DNA from: Janthinobacterium fluminis
Lineage (GTDB): Bacteria > Pseudomonadota > Gammaproteobacteria > Burkholderiales > Burkholderiaceae_D
Assembly (NCBI RefSeq): GCF_028595325.1
Contig: NZ_JAQQXR010000001.1
Coordinates: 1,240,001-1,304,000 of the forward strand
Length of the DNA: 64,000 nucleotides
Direction: 5' to 3'
The position numbers were made by a program, and so were the translations under genes. The notes beneath the pieces are model-generated. The model was not told the DNA's origin, did no database searches, and saw only the letters and a program-made list of their open reading frames with translations. Positions within the stretch are counted from its first letter, which is position 1. Every line of letters begins with the position of its first letter. This document shows positions 35,463 to 42,402 of the stretch, one piece after another.

Positions 35463-35653
35463 ACGACCTGAGCCACGCCGTATTTATCGCCCCGCAAACC
35501 ATCACCCTGTCCGACGCCGAGCGCCAGCCCTGCGAAATCTGGACCCGCGTCATGGGTTACCACCGTCCGCTGTCGTCCTTCAACATCGGCAAGAAGGGCG
35601 AGTTCCACGAGCGCACCTACTTCGACGAACAGTGCGCCAGCATGATCAGCTAA
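35459..35653 (+). CDS. Separate 64-residue glycyl-radical domain of NrdD
   Basis: A 64-residue ORF carrying the part missing from NrdD: CEIWTRVMGYHRP (about residues 25-37), where RVMGY holds the glycine that forms the radical, then SSFNIGKKGEFHERTYF. In standard NrdD this directly follows the zinc site in one chain. Here it has its own ATG at 35459, 6 nt after AAAAGGA, and overlaps the nrdD stop by four bases in the -1 frame. It ends one base before nrdG. It would have to bind NrdD to work, as GrcA (YfiD) does for pyruvate formate-lyase. Confidence 0.85.
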   Translation: MNDLSHAVFIAPQTITLSDAERQPCEIWTRVMGYHRPLSSFNIGKKGEFHERTYFDEQCASMIS

Positions 35654-35654
35654 G

Positions 35655-36362
35655 ATGGGCGCGCGCTTGCTGAAGGTGGGCGGCGTGACGCCGTTCACCG
35701 CCACCGACTACCCCGGCCAGCTGGCCGCCGTGGTCTTCGTCCAGGGTTGCCCGTGGCGCTGCGGCTACTGCCACAACCCCCACCTGCAGGCGCGCCCGCC
35801 GGTCAGCGCGCTGCACTGGCCGACGGTGCTCGACAAGCTGCGGCGCCGCACCGGCCTGATCGACGGCGTCGTCTTCAGCGGCGGCGAACCGACGATGGAC
35901 CCGGCGCTGGCCGGCGCCATCGCCGACGTCCGGGCGCTGGGCTTCAAGGTCGGGCTGCACACGGCCTGCATCTACCCCAAGCACCTGACGGCGCTGCTGC
36001 CGATGCTGGACTGGGTCGGCTTCGACATCAAGGCGCCGTTCGACCGCTACGAACGCATCACCGGCGTGGCCGACAGCGGCGCCCAGGCGCGCGCCTGCGC
36101 CGAGGCCATCATCGCCAGCGGCGTCGACTACGAATGCCGCACCACCATCCACCCGACGCTGCTGCGCGAAAGCGAAGTGTTGGAATTGGCCAACACCCTG
36201 GCCGACATGGGCGTGGACAACTACGCCCTGCAAATATTCCGCCCGCAAGGCTGCAACGACGGCGCCCTCAACGCCATCGCCACGGCCGGCTACCCGAGCG
36301 GCGACGCGCTGGCCCACATCGCCGCCCGCTTCGGCCGCTTCACGCTGCGCCGCCACGACTGA
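35655..36362 (+). CDS. nrdG: Anaerobic ribonucleotide reductase activating protein NrdG
   Basis: Radical-SAM activase that abstracts hydrogen from the NrdD glycine. CPWRCGYCHNPH (about residues 32-43) is the cluster motif, and SGGEPTMDPAL is the usual SAM-contact block. At 235 residues it is longer than E. coli NrdG and of the form found with many proteobacterial NrdD. The start follows the small glycyl-radical ORF after a single base, so translation is coupled and amounts of the two may be matched. Cytoplasmic. Confidence 0.93.
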   Translation: MGARLLKVGGVTPFTATDYPGQLAAVVFVQGCPWRCGYCHNPHLQARPPVSALHWPTVLDKLRRRTGLIDGVVFSGGEPTMDPALAGAIADVRALGFKVGLHTACIYPKHLTALLPMLDWVGFDIKAPFDRYERITGVADSGAQARACAEAIIASGVDYECRTTIHPTLLRESEVLELANTLADMGVDNYALQIFRPQGCNDGALNAIATAGYPSGDALAHIAARFGRFTLRRHD

Positions 36363-36376
36363 CACCTCCCACAGCT

Positions 36377-36431
36377 GGGGACAGACCACGATTTCCGGGA
36401 AATACTTTCCCGGAAATCGTGGTCTGTCCCC
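36377..36431. repeat. Palindromic repeat, copy B
   Basis: Perfect 26-bp arms around TAC. Outer sequence GGGGACAGACCACGATT as in the other copies; inner arm TCCGGGAAA matches copy C. Starts 14 nt after nrdG and could serve as its terminator. Confidence 0.95.
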
Positions 36432-36543
36432 GCCGTCCGCACCGCCCCTACTCCTTTTTGCCTAAGCGCCTAGCCATCCTGCCTGCCGCCGAAAGCCGCA
36501 AGGCGAATAGCCTGTTACCTAAAGACAACATAACCTTATGACA

Positions 36544-36579
36544 TGCAGGCCGGATTCATTTACGCCGATCCGACCTGCA
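36544..36579. promoter_or_regulatory. Inverted repeat upstream of nirK
   Basis: TGCAGGCCGGA and TCCGACCTGCA form 11-bp arms with one mismatch and a 14-nt loop, followed by TTGTGGTCGTTTTT. It lies 91-126 nt before nirK. It could be an operator or a leader hairpin with a short T run. Confidence 0.4.
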
Positions 36580-36669
36580 GTTGTGGTCGTTTTTCCGATG
36601 TTGCGGGAGTAATATTCTCTTTGCAATATCCGCTATGTGCAGCCGATTTTTTCACCACGAGAGGCATCT

Positions 36670-38160
36670 ATGAAATTGTTACCCACCTCGCTCGCCGCCC
36701 TGCTGGCAGCGGCCGGCATATTAGTCACCCTGTCGGCGTCCGCCGCGACGCTTCCGGCGAAGGCCAAGGCCACCGGCGACTTCGGTCCGCCGCAGGGCAT
36801 GCCGATCCAGGCCATTTTGACCAGCCCGCCTATGGTGCCGCCCGCCGTCAACCGCAAGTATCCGGCCAAGGTGATCGTCAACCTGGAAGTGATCGAGAAG
36901 GAGATGCAGATCTCCGAAGGCGTTTCCTATAATTTCTGGACCTTCGGCGGCACCACGCCGGGCAGCTTCATCCGCGTGCGCCAGGGCGACACGGTGGAGT
37001 TCCACCTGAAGAACCACCCCAGCAGCAAGATGCCGCACAATATCGACTTGCACGGCGTGACCGGCCCGGGCGGCGGCGCCTCGTCGAGCTTCACGGCCCC
37101 CGGCCACGAGTCGCAGTTCACCTTCAAGGCGCTCAACGAGGGTATCTACGTCTACCACTGCGCCACCGCGCCCGTCGGCATGCACATCGCCAACGGCATG
37201 TATGGCCTGATCCTGGTCGAGCCGCCTGAAGGTCTGTCGAAAGTCGACCACGAATACTATGTGATGCAGGGCGACTTCTACACGGCCGGCAAGTACCGCG
37301 AAAAAGGTCTGCAGGGCTTCGACATGGAAAAAGCCATCGAAGAACGTCCAAGCTATGTGCTGTTCAACGGTTCCGAAGGTTCGCTGACGGGCGACAACGC
37401 CCTGAAGGCCAAGGTCAACGAGTCCGTGCGCCTGTTCGTCGGCAACGGCGGCCCGAACCTGGTGTCGAGCTTCCACGTGATCGGCGCGATCTTCGACAAG
37501 GTGCGCTTCGAGGGCGGCTCCAACATCCAGACCAACGTCCAGACCACCCTGATTCCCGCCGGCGGCGCCGCCATCGTCGAGTACCGCACCCGCGTGCCGG
37601 GCAGTTATGTGATCGTCGACCATTCGATCTTCCGCGCGTTTAACAAGGGCGCGCTGGGCATCATCAAGGTGGACGGTCCGGAAGACAAGGCCATCTACTC
37701 GGGCAAGGAAGTCGATTCCGTCTACCTGGGCGACCGCGCCGCGCCGAACATGGCGGCCGTGACGAAGGCTACGGCCAACGCCGCCAAGGGCACGCTGACG
37801 CTGCAAGACCAGATCAACGCCGGCAAGGCGCTGTTCAACGGCACCTGCTCGGTCTGCCACCAGTCGAACGGCGCCGGTTTGGCGGGCGTGTTCCCACCGC
37901 TGGCCAAGTCCGACTATGTGAACGCCGATCCGAAGCGCGTCGCCTCGACCATCCTTCATGGCGTGTCGGGCAAGCTCGTCGTCAACGGCAAGGAATATGA
38001 CTCCGTGATGCCACCGATGAACCAGTTGAACGACGACGAAGTGGCCAACATCGCCACCTATGTCTTGAATAGCTGGGACAACAAGGGCGGCCAGGTGAAG
38101 ACCGAGGACGTCAAGGCGATCCGCGCCAAGGGTACTCCGAAACAAACCGCAGAGCACTAA
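36670..38160 (+). CDS. nirK: Copper nitrite reductase NirK with C-terminal cytochrome c domain
   Basis: Periplasmic enzyme that reduces nitrite to NO. The 496 residues comprise a signal peptide (about 1-26), two cupredoxin domains and a fused class I cytochrome c domain (about 375-480) with heme motif CSVCH and axial Met in VMPPMNQL. Copper ligands are seen in PHNIDLHG (His and catalytic Asp), [17 protein letters not shown] (Cys, His, Met of type 1) and SSFHVIG. This three-domain type is known from Ralstonia pickettii and takes electrons through its own heme. ATG at 36670 follows GAGAGG. Confidence 0.97.
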   Translation: MKLLPTSLAALLAAAGILVTLSASAATLPAKAKATGDFGPPQGMPIQAILTSPPMVPPAVNRKYPAKVIVNLEVIEKEMQISEGVSYNFWTFGGTTPGSFIRVRQGDTVEFHLKNHPSSKMPHNIDLHGVTGPGGGASSSFTAPGHESQFTFKALNEGIYVYHCATAPVGMHIANGMYGLILVEPPEGLSKVDHEYYVMQGDFYTAGKYREKGLQGFDMEKAIEERPSYVLFNGSEGSLTGDNALKAKVNESVRLFVGNGGPNLVSSFHVIGAIFDKVRFEGGSNIQTNVQTTLIPAGGAAIVEYRTRVPGSYVIVDHSIFRAFNKGALGIIKVDGPEDKAIYSGKEVDSVYLGDRAAPNMAAVTKATANAAKGTLTLQDQINAGKALFNGTCSVCHQSNGAGLAGVFPPLAKSDYVNADPKRVASTILHGVSGKLVVNGKEYDSVMPPMNQLNDDEVANIATYVLNSWDNKGGQVKTEDVKAIRAKGTPKQTAEH

Positions 38161-38174
38161 GCGAGGAGCATATC

Positions 38175-39035
38175 GTGACATCCCATCCGATATGCGCCGC
38201 GGCACTAGCCGCCACCCTGCTGCTGCCGGCCTTGCCGGCGGTGGCGGGTGCCGACTACGTACCGATCGCCGGGGGCACCTTCATCAGCGTGCTCTCCGGC
38301 GGTAACAGCGCCAATTCCCAAACCGACCCGGCGCCCGCCGCCGGCAGCGCCACCAGCGGGGCCGGCGAGAAAGCCGCCAGCGCCGCCAACAGCGTCAACG
38401 GCCCCGTCGACGTCGCCCCGTTCGCCCTGCGCACCGCGCCGGTGAGCAACGGCGAATTCATCGCCTTCCTGCAGAAACACCCCGAATGGCGGCGCGGCGC
38501 CGCACCGGCGATCTTCACCGACGCCAGCTACCTGAACCAGCTCGACACCGACCCCGCCGCCGCCGAGCAGCCCATCACCAGCGTCAGCTGGTTCGCCGCG
38601 CAAGCCTACTGCGCCAGCGAAAACGCCCGCCTGCCATCCTGGTACGAGTGGGAATACGTCGCCGCGGCCGACACGGAACACGCCGACGCGCGCCGCAACC
38701 CGGCCTGGCGCGCGGCCATCCTGAAGTGGTACGCGCAATCGTCGAGCACCTCGCGCCCCACCGTAGGCGGCAAGCCCAACTTCTACGGCGTGCGCGATAT
38801 GCACGGCCTGATCTGGGAATGGGTGGACGATTTCAACGCGCTGCTCGTCAGCGCCGACAGCCGCACCCAAGGCGACCCCGAGCAGCTGCAATTTTGCGGC
38901 GCCGGCGCCATCAGCCTGCAAGACCGGGAAAACTACGCGATCCTGATGCGGATCGCCCTTCTGTCAGCCCTCAACGGCGCCGACACCACCAGCAGTCTGG
39001 GCTTCCGTTGCGCCCGCAACCTCACCAAGGAATAA
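38175..39035 (+). CDS. nirV: NirV-like protein (formylglycine-generating-enzyme fold)
   Basis: A 286-residue exported protein: signal peptide about residues 1-24, a low-complexity Ala/Ser stretch (about 45-75), then an FGE-sulfatase fold with RLPSWYEWEYVAAAD, GLIWEWVDDF and GFRCAR. The copper cysteine pair of true formylglycine-generating enzyme is not preserved: only one Cys is seen in LQFCGAGAIS. Genes of this kind (nirV) follow nirK in other denitrifiers with unknown role, perhaps NirK maturation. GTG start at 38175 follows GAGGAG, 14 nt after nirK. Confidence 0.85.
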   Translation: MTSHPICAAALAATLLLPALPAVAGADYVPIAGGTFISVLSGGNSANSQTDPAPAAGSATSGAGEKAASAANSVNGPVDVAPFALRTAPVSNGEFIAFLQKHPEWRRGAAPAIFTDASYLNQLDTDPAAAEQPITSVSWFAAQAYCASENARLPSWYEWEYVAAADTEHADARRNPAWRAAILKWYAQSSSTSRPTVGGKPNFYGVRDMHGLIWEWVDDFNALLVSADSRTQGDPEQLQFCGAGAISLQDRENYAILMRIALLSALNGADTTSSLGFRCARNLTKE

Positions 39036-39037
39036 CC

Positions 39038-39736
39038 ATGAACGCCTCGTTTATCACCCGTCCCACCCGCACCCTGCTGCCGCTGCTCATGACGGCGGCG
39101 CTGGCCTGGTCCGCGCCGGCCTCAGCGCAGAGCGACGCCGAGAAGCAGGCGGCCCACGCCGCCCACATGGCGCACGCGATGCACGCGGCCCAGGAAGAGG
39201 ACAACACGCCCGTCAAGCTGTCGGGCACCTCGGTGTACCAGTTGAAAAGCGCGCTGGTCAACCAGGACGGCCACGCCTTCAAGCTGGACCAGCGGCGCGG
39301 CCAGCCCGTGCTCGTCAGCATGTTCTACAACTCCTGCAAATTCGTCTGCCCGATGCTGATCGAAACCATGCGCAGCAACGAGCAGGCGCTGACGGCGGAA
39401 GAACGCGCCAAACTGCAGGTCATGCTGATTACCTTTGACCCGGCCCGCGACGACATCAAGGCGCTCAAAAACGTGACGACGACGCGCGACCTCGACACGG
39501 CGCGCTGGACGCTGGCGCGCACCGACGCCACCAGCGTGCGGCAGATCGCCGCCGCGCTCGACATCCAGTACCGCCAACTCGGCGACGGCGAATTCAACCA
39601 CACCACCGTGCTGGTGCTGCTCGACGGCGAAGGCCGCATCGTCGGCCGCACCAAGAAACTGGGCGCCGTCGACCCGGCGTTCACGAAACTGCTGCGCCAG
39701 ACCATCCAGGCCGCAGCGCCCGCCAAAGCCGGCTAA
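39038..39736 (+). CDS. SCO1/SenC-type copper chaperone
   Basis: A 232-residue exported thioredoxin-fold protein with a signal peptide of about 30 residues, a His/Met-rich stretch AAHAAHMAHAMHAAQ (about 38-52) that could bind copper, and the SCO copper site CKFVC with the distant His in FNHTTVLVLL. Likely delivers copper to NirK in the periplasm. Starts 2 nt after nirV with AAGGA upstream, so nirK-nirV-sco form one operon. An alternative target would be a heme-copper oxidase encoded elsewhere. Confidence 0.92.
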   Translation: MNASFITRPTRTLLPLLMTAALAWSAPASAQSDAEKQAAHAAHMAHAMHAAQEEDNTPVKLSGTSVYQLKSALVNQDGHAFKLDQRRGQPVLVSMFYNSCKFVCPMLIETMRSNEQALTAEERAKLQVMLITFDPARDDIKALKNVTTTRDLDTARWTLARTDATSVRQIAAALDIQYRQLGDGEFNHTTVLVLLDGEGRIVGRTKKLGAVDPAFTKLLRQTIQAAAPAKAG

Positions 39737-39769
39737 GCCCCGGGCCTCCCCGAAGGCGACGCCGCCAGC

Positions 39770-40477
39770 CTAGCGATAGGTGACGGCGTCCGCCTCCCCC
39801 AACCACTCCAGATGCGCGTAATTATTCAGGTAGCTGAGTCCCACCTTGCCGGGCTGGTACAGCAGCTTGGTCACTGAACAGTTCACCAGCGACGCCGTCA
39901 GATCGAACAATTGCTCGTCCGGTAGCCCCAGCAAGTGGTGGCACAAGGTCGCGATCGTGCCGCCCGAGGTGAAGACGACGATGGTCTGCGCCGGCGCGGC
40001 GGCCGCCGCCAGGCGCTCCAGCGCGCCCACGCAGCGCGCGCGGAAGGCCGGCCACGACTCCGTATAGTCGGCATCGTGGGCGCCGCCCATCCAGCGCGCC
40101 ATCGCCTCGTCGAAAATCACGCGGAAGGCGCGCTCGGCCTCGGCGTGCTTCGCCATGAAGGGTTTGAACGCGGCCGGGTCGGCAAAATCCGGACGGTGGC
40201 GCAACAGCACCTGCTCGTGGTCGAACTCGTTAAAACCGGCGTCCGTCTGCCAGTCGGTGTCGGCCAGCAGCGCCTTCGGCAACTCGGCCAGGCAAGCGTC
40301 GGCCGTCTGGCGGTGGCGCTTCATCGCGCCAGTGACGACGCGCTGGAAGACCTGGCGCGAATTGGCGAACCACTGCCCCAGCAGGCGCGCTTGCTCCGTG
40401 CCGAGCACCGAGAGCTGGTCATAATCGGCGCTGCCGAACGACGCCTGTCCGTGGCGTACCAGATAAATTTGTCCCAT
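39770..40477 (-). CDS. Histidine phosphatase family protein
   Basis: A 235-residue soluble phosphatase of the phosphoglycerate-mutase superfamily. The catalytic LVRHGQASFG lies at residues about 5-14 and the second His in VVFTSGGTIATL (Ser-Gly form of the region) with CHHLLGL. The substrate is unknown. Start at 40477 is chosen because the family begins a few residues before RHG; no strong ribosome site. Divergent from the LysR gene, which may control it. Confidence 0.85.
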   Translation of the reverse strand: MGQIYLVRHGQASFGSADYDQLSVLGTEQARLLGQWFANSRQVFQRVVTGAMKRHRQTADACLAELPKALLADTDWQTDAGFNEFDHEQVLLRHRPDFADPAAFKPFMAKHAEAERAFRVIFDEAMARWMGGAHDADYTESWPAFRARCVGALERLAAAAAPAQTIVVFTSGGTIATLCHHLLGLPDEQLFDLTASLVNCSVTKLLYQPGKVGLSYLNNYAHLEWLGEADAVTYR

Positions 40478-40616
40478 GTCGGGTGTGCTTTCGTTGCTGT
40501 AGTGCAGATGAAATGGCCAGGCGGCGCGGCGGCCCGCGCGCCGCACCTGCCCATAGCTTAGCGCAAGCGCGTACAATTCACCAAATGAATAGTATTAATC
40601 AGTCGTCATCAATTTC

Positions 40617-41519
40617 ATGCATATATCGCGCGTCGACCTGAACCTCTTCATCGTCTTCGAAGCCATCTACGACGAAGGCAGCATCACCCGCGCCAGCCAG
40701 AAAATGAACCTGACGCAGCCGGCCATCAGCCACGCGCTGGGGCGGCTGCGCGAACTCTTCGGCGATCCCCTATTCGAGCGGCGCGGCCACGCCATGGTGC
40801 CGACGCCGCTGGCGCGCAGCATCGTCGACGCCGTGCGGCAGTCGCTGCGCGGGCTGGAACTGACCTTGAACGGCGTCGACCGCTTCGACCCGGCCAGCGC
40901 GCGGCGCCGGTTCACGCTGGCGCTGCGCGCGGCGCTGGAACCGAGCATACTGCCGCCGCTGATGGCGCGCATCGCCGTCGCCGCCCCGCAAGTGGACTTG
41001 GCGGTGCTGCAAAGCGAGCGGCGCACGCTGGAAAGCGAACTGGCGGCCGGCACCCTCGACGCCGCCATCGACGTACTGCTGCCGCTGTCGGCCGACATCG
41101 CCCACACGCGCATCGCCGCCGACCACACCGTCGTGCTGGCGCGCCGCGGCCACCCGCGCGCGGGCACGGGGCTGGACCTGCCGACCTACCTGGCGCTGGA
41201 ACACATCCTGGTCAGCTCGCGCCGGCGCGGCCCGGGGCTGGAAGATTTCGAGCTAAGCCGGATGGGGCTGCAACGGCGCGTGCGGCTGCGCTGCCAGCAC
41301 TATTTCGCCGCCTGCCGCGTCGTCAGCCAGACCGACCTCGTGCTGGCGATGCCGGAGCGCTACGCCCGCGTCGTCAACGAACAATTCGGCAACCAAATCC
41401 TGGCCTCGCCGCTGCCGCTGCCGGCCGTCGACAACCACCTGTACTGGCACGCCAACGTCAGCCACGACCCCGCCAACATCTGGCTGCGCGAGCAACTGCT
41501 TGCCGTGATGCTGGATTAG
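40617..41519 (+). CDS. LysR-family transcription regulator
   Basis: A 300-residue regulator with an N-terminal winged helix (SITRASQKMNLTQPAISHAL, about residues 22-41) and a C-terminal effector-binding domain. Its end DHNLYWH-like stretch (AVDNHLYWHANVSHDPAN) is typical of the NodD/PcpR-like subgroup. Effector and targets are unknown; the divergent histidine phosphatase is the nearest candidate. No clear ribosome site. Its TAG stop forms the first bases of palindromic repeat copy C. Confidence 0.9.
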   Translation: MHISRVDLNLFIVFEAIYDEGSITRASQKMNLTQPAISHALGRLRELFGDPLFERRGHAMVPTPLARSIVDAVRQSLRGLELTLNGVDRFDPASARRRFTLALRAALEPSILPPLMARIAVAAPQVDLAVLQSERRTLESELAAGTLDAAIDVLLPLSADIAHTRIAADHTVVLARRGHPRAGTGLDLPTYLALEHILVSSRRRGPGLEDFELSRMGLQRRVRLRCQHYFAACRVVSQTDLVLAMPERYARVVNEQFGNQILASPLPLPAVDNHLYWHANVSHDPANIWLREQLLAVMLD

Positions 41520-41579
41520 CTGGGGACAGACCACGATTTCCGGGAAATCTTTCCCGGAAATCGTGGTCTGTCCCCAGCT
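41518..41579. repeat. Palindromic repeat, copy C
   Basis: Arms of 30 bp (AGCT plus the 26-bp core) around TC. Inner arm TCCGGGAAA as in copy B. It begins within the LysR stop codon, so it forms the 3' end of that mRNA. Confidence 0.95.
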
Positions 41580-41709
41580 GTTCTGGCGTGTATTCGTAAC
41601 AGAATGCAACGTCTATGGGCGCGAAAGCAAATAATGATATTCTTGCTAATCCTTGACCCGCACGACGAGTCCGGGAAACTGCGAGATATTTTTGGAAGAA
41701 CCGCGACAG

Positions 41710-42345
41710 ATGCCCCAAAACAGCTACAGCCCGCTCTACCAGCCGCGCCCAGGCCGCTCCAACACCGTCCTGGCCGGCGTCGTCCTGTCCCTGATTCTGC
41801 ATGCGGGATTGCTGCATTTCTTCACGGCGCCGCCGGGGCACAAAGCGGACGCCGAGGCCCATGCGGACATCCTCAACACCATCGTCTGGATGCCGCCGCG
41901 CAAGGTTGTCGAGCCTGCTCCGGTGCTCGTGGCGGACGTGGCGCCCGACATCAGCCCGCGCTCGCGCCGCGAGGCGAAGCCGCGCGCGGCCAGCGCGGCG
42001 ACCGGCGCGCCCGGCGAAGCTGTCGCGGCGACACAAGCTGAGCCGATTACGCTGCCGGCGCAGCCCGCCGCCGACGGTGCAACACCCAAATTCGATATGA
42101 ACGTGGCGCTGCAGTCGGCGCGCAAATTCGCCGGCACGCGCGCGACCAGGAATGACGCGCCGAATGCGCAATTGCAGGACAAGCCGATCAACGAGCTGAA
42201 AAGCGAGAACGATCTCGCGCGCGGCATCGGCAGTGCGTCGCGGGCCGATTGCAAGAACGTCGCCTCGGGCGCCGGCGTCATGGCGCTGGTGATCGTGCCC
42301 TATCTGCTCCTCACCGACAAGAAGGATTCAGGCTGCAAATGGTAG
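41710..42345 (+). CDS. Membrane-anchored protein of unknown function, TonB-like N terminus
   Basis: A 211-residue protein with one N-terminal transmembrane helix (VLAGVVLSLILHAGLLHFF, about residues 20-38) resembling TonB anchors, then a Pro/Ala-rich linker, and a short C-terminal hydrophobic segment with two Cys. No energy-transducing C-terminal domain is evident. Start at 41710 is preferred over 41653 since the hydrophobic segment then sits near the N terminus and GGAAG lies upstream. Not recognised beyond this. Confidence 0.5.
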   Translation: MPQNSYSPLYQPRPGRSNTVLAGVVLSLILHAGLLHFFTAPPGHKADAEAHADILNTIVWMPPRKVVEPAPVLVADVAPDISPRSRREAKPRAASAATGAPGEAVAATQAEPITLPAQPAADGATPKFDMNVALQSARKFAGTRATRNDAPNAQLQDKPINELKSENDLARGIGSASRADCKNVASGAGVMALVIVPYLLLTDKKDSGCKW

Positions 42346-42402
42346 GCGCCTGATGCGATCCGGCGGCACGCAGCCGGGCTTGCCCCCGGCTTGCCGCTGC
42401 CG

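Larger units (their letters stand above)
36363..36669. other. Intergenic region nrdG-nirK
   Basis: 307 nt holding palindromic repeat copy B, a GCCTAAGCGCCTAG element (about 36459-36472), an 11-bp inverted repeat (36544-36579) and the nirK promoter. No clear FNR box was found. Confidence 0.7.

Noticed and set aside
35440-35470. Programmed -1 frameshift joining NrdD and the small glycyl-radical ORF
   Set aside because: Only a short A run is present, with no canonical slippery heptamer; a proper ribosome site and ATGA overlap favour separate initiation. Not fully excluded.
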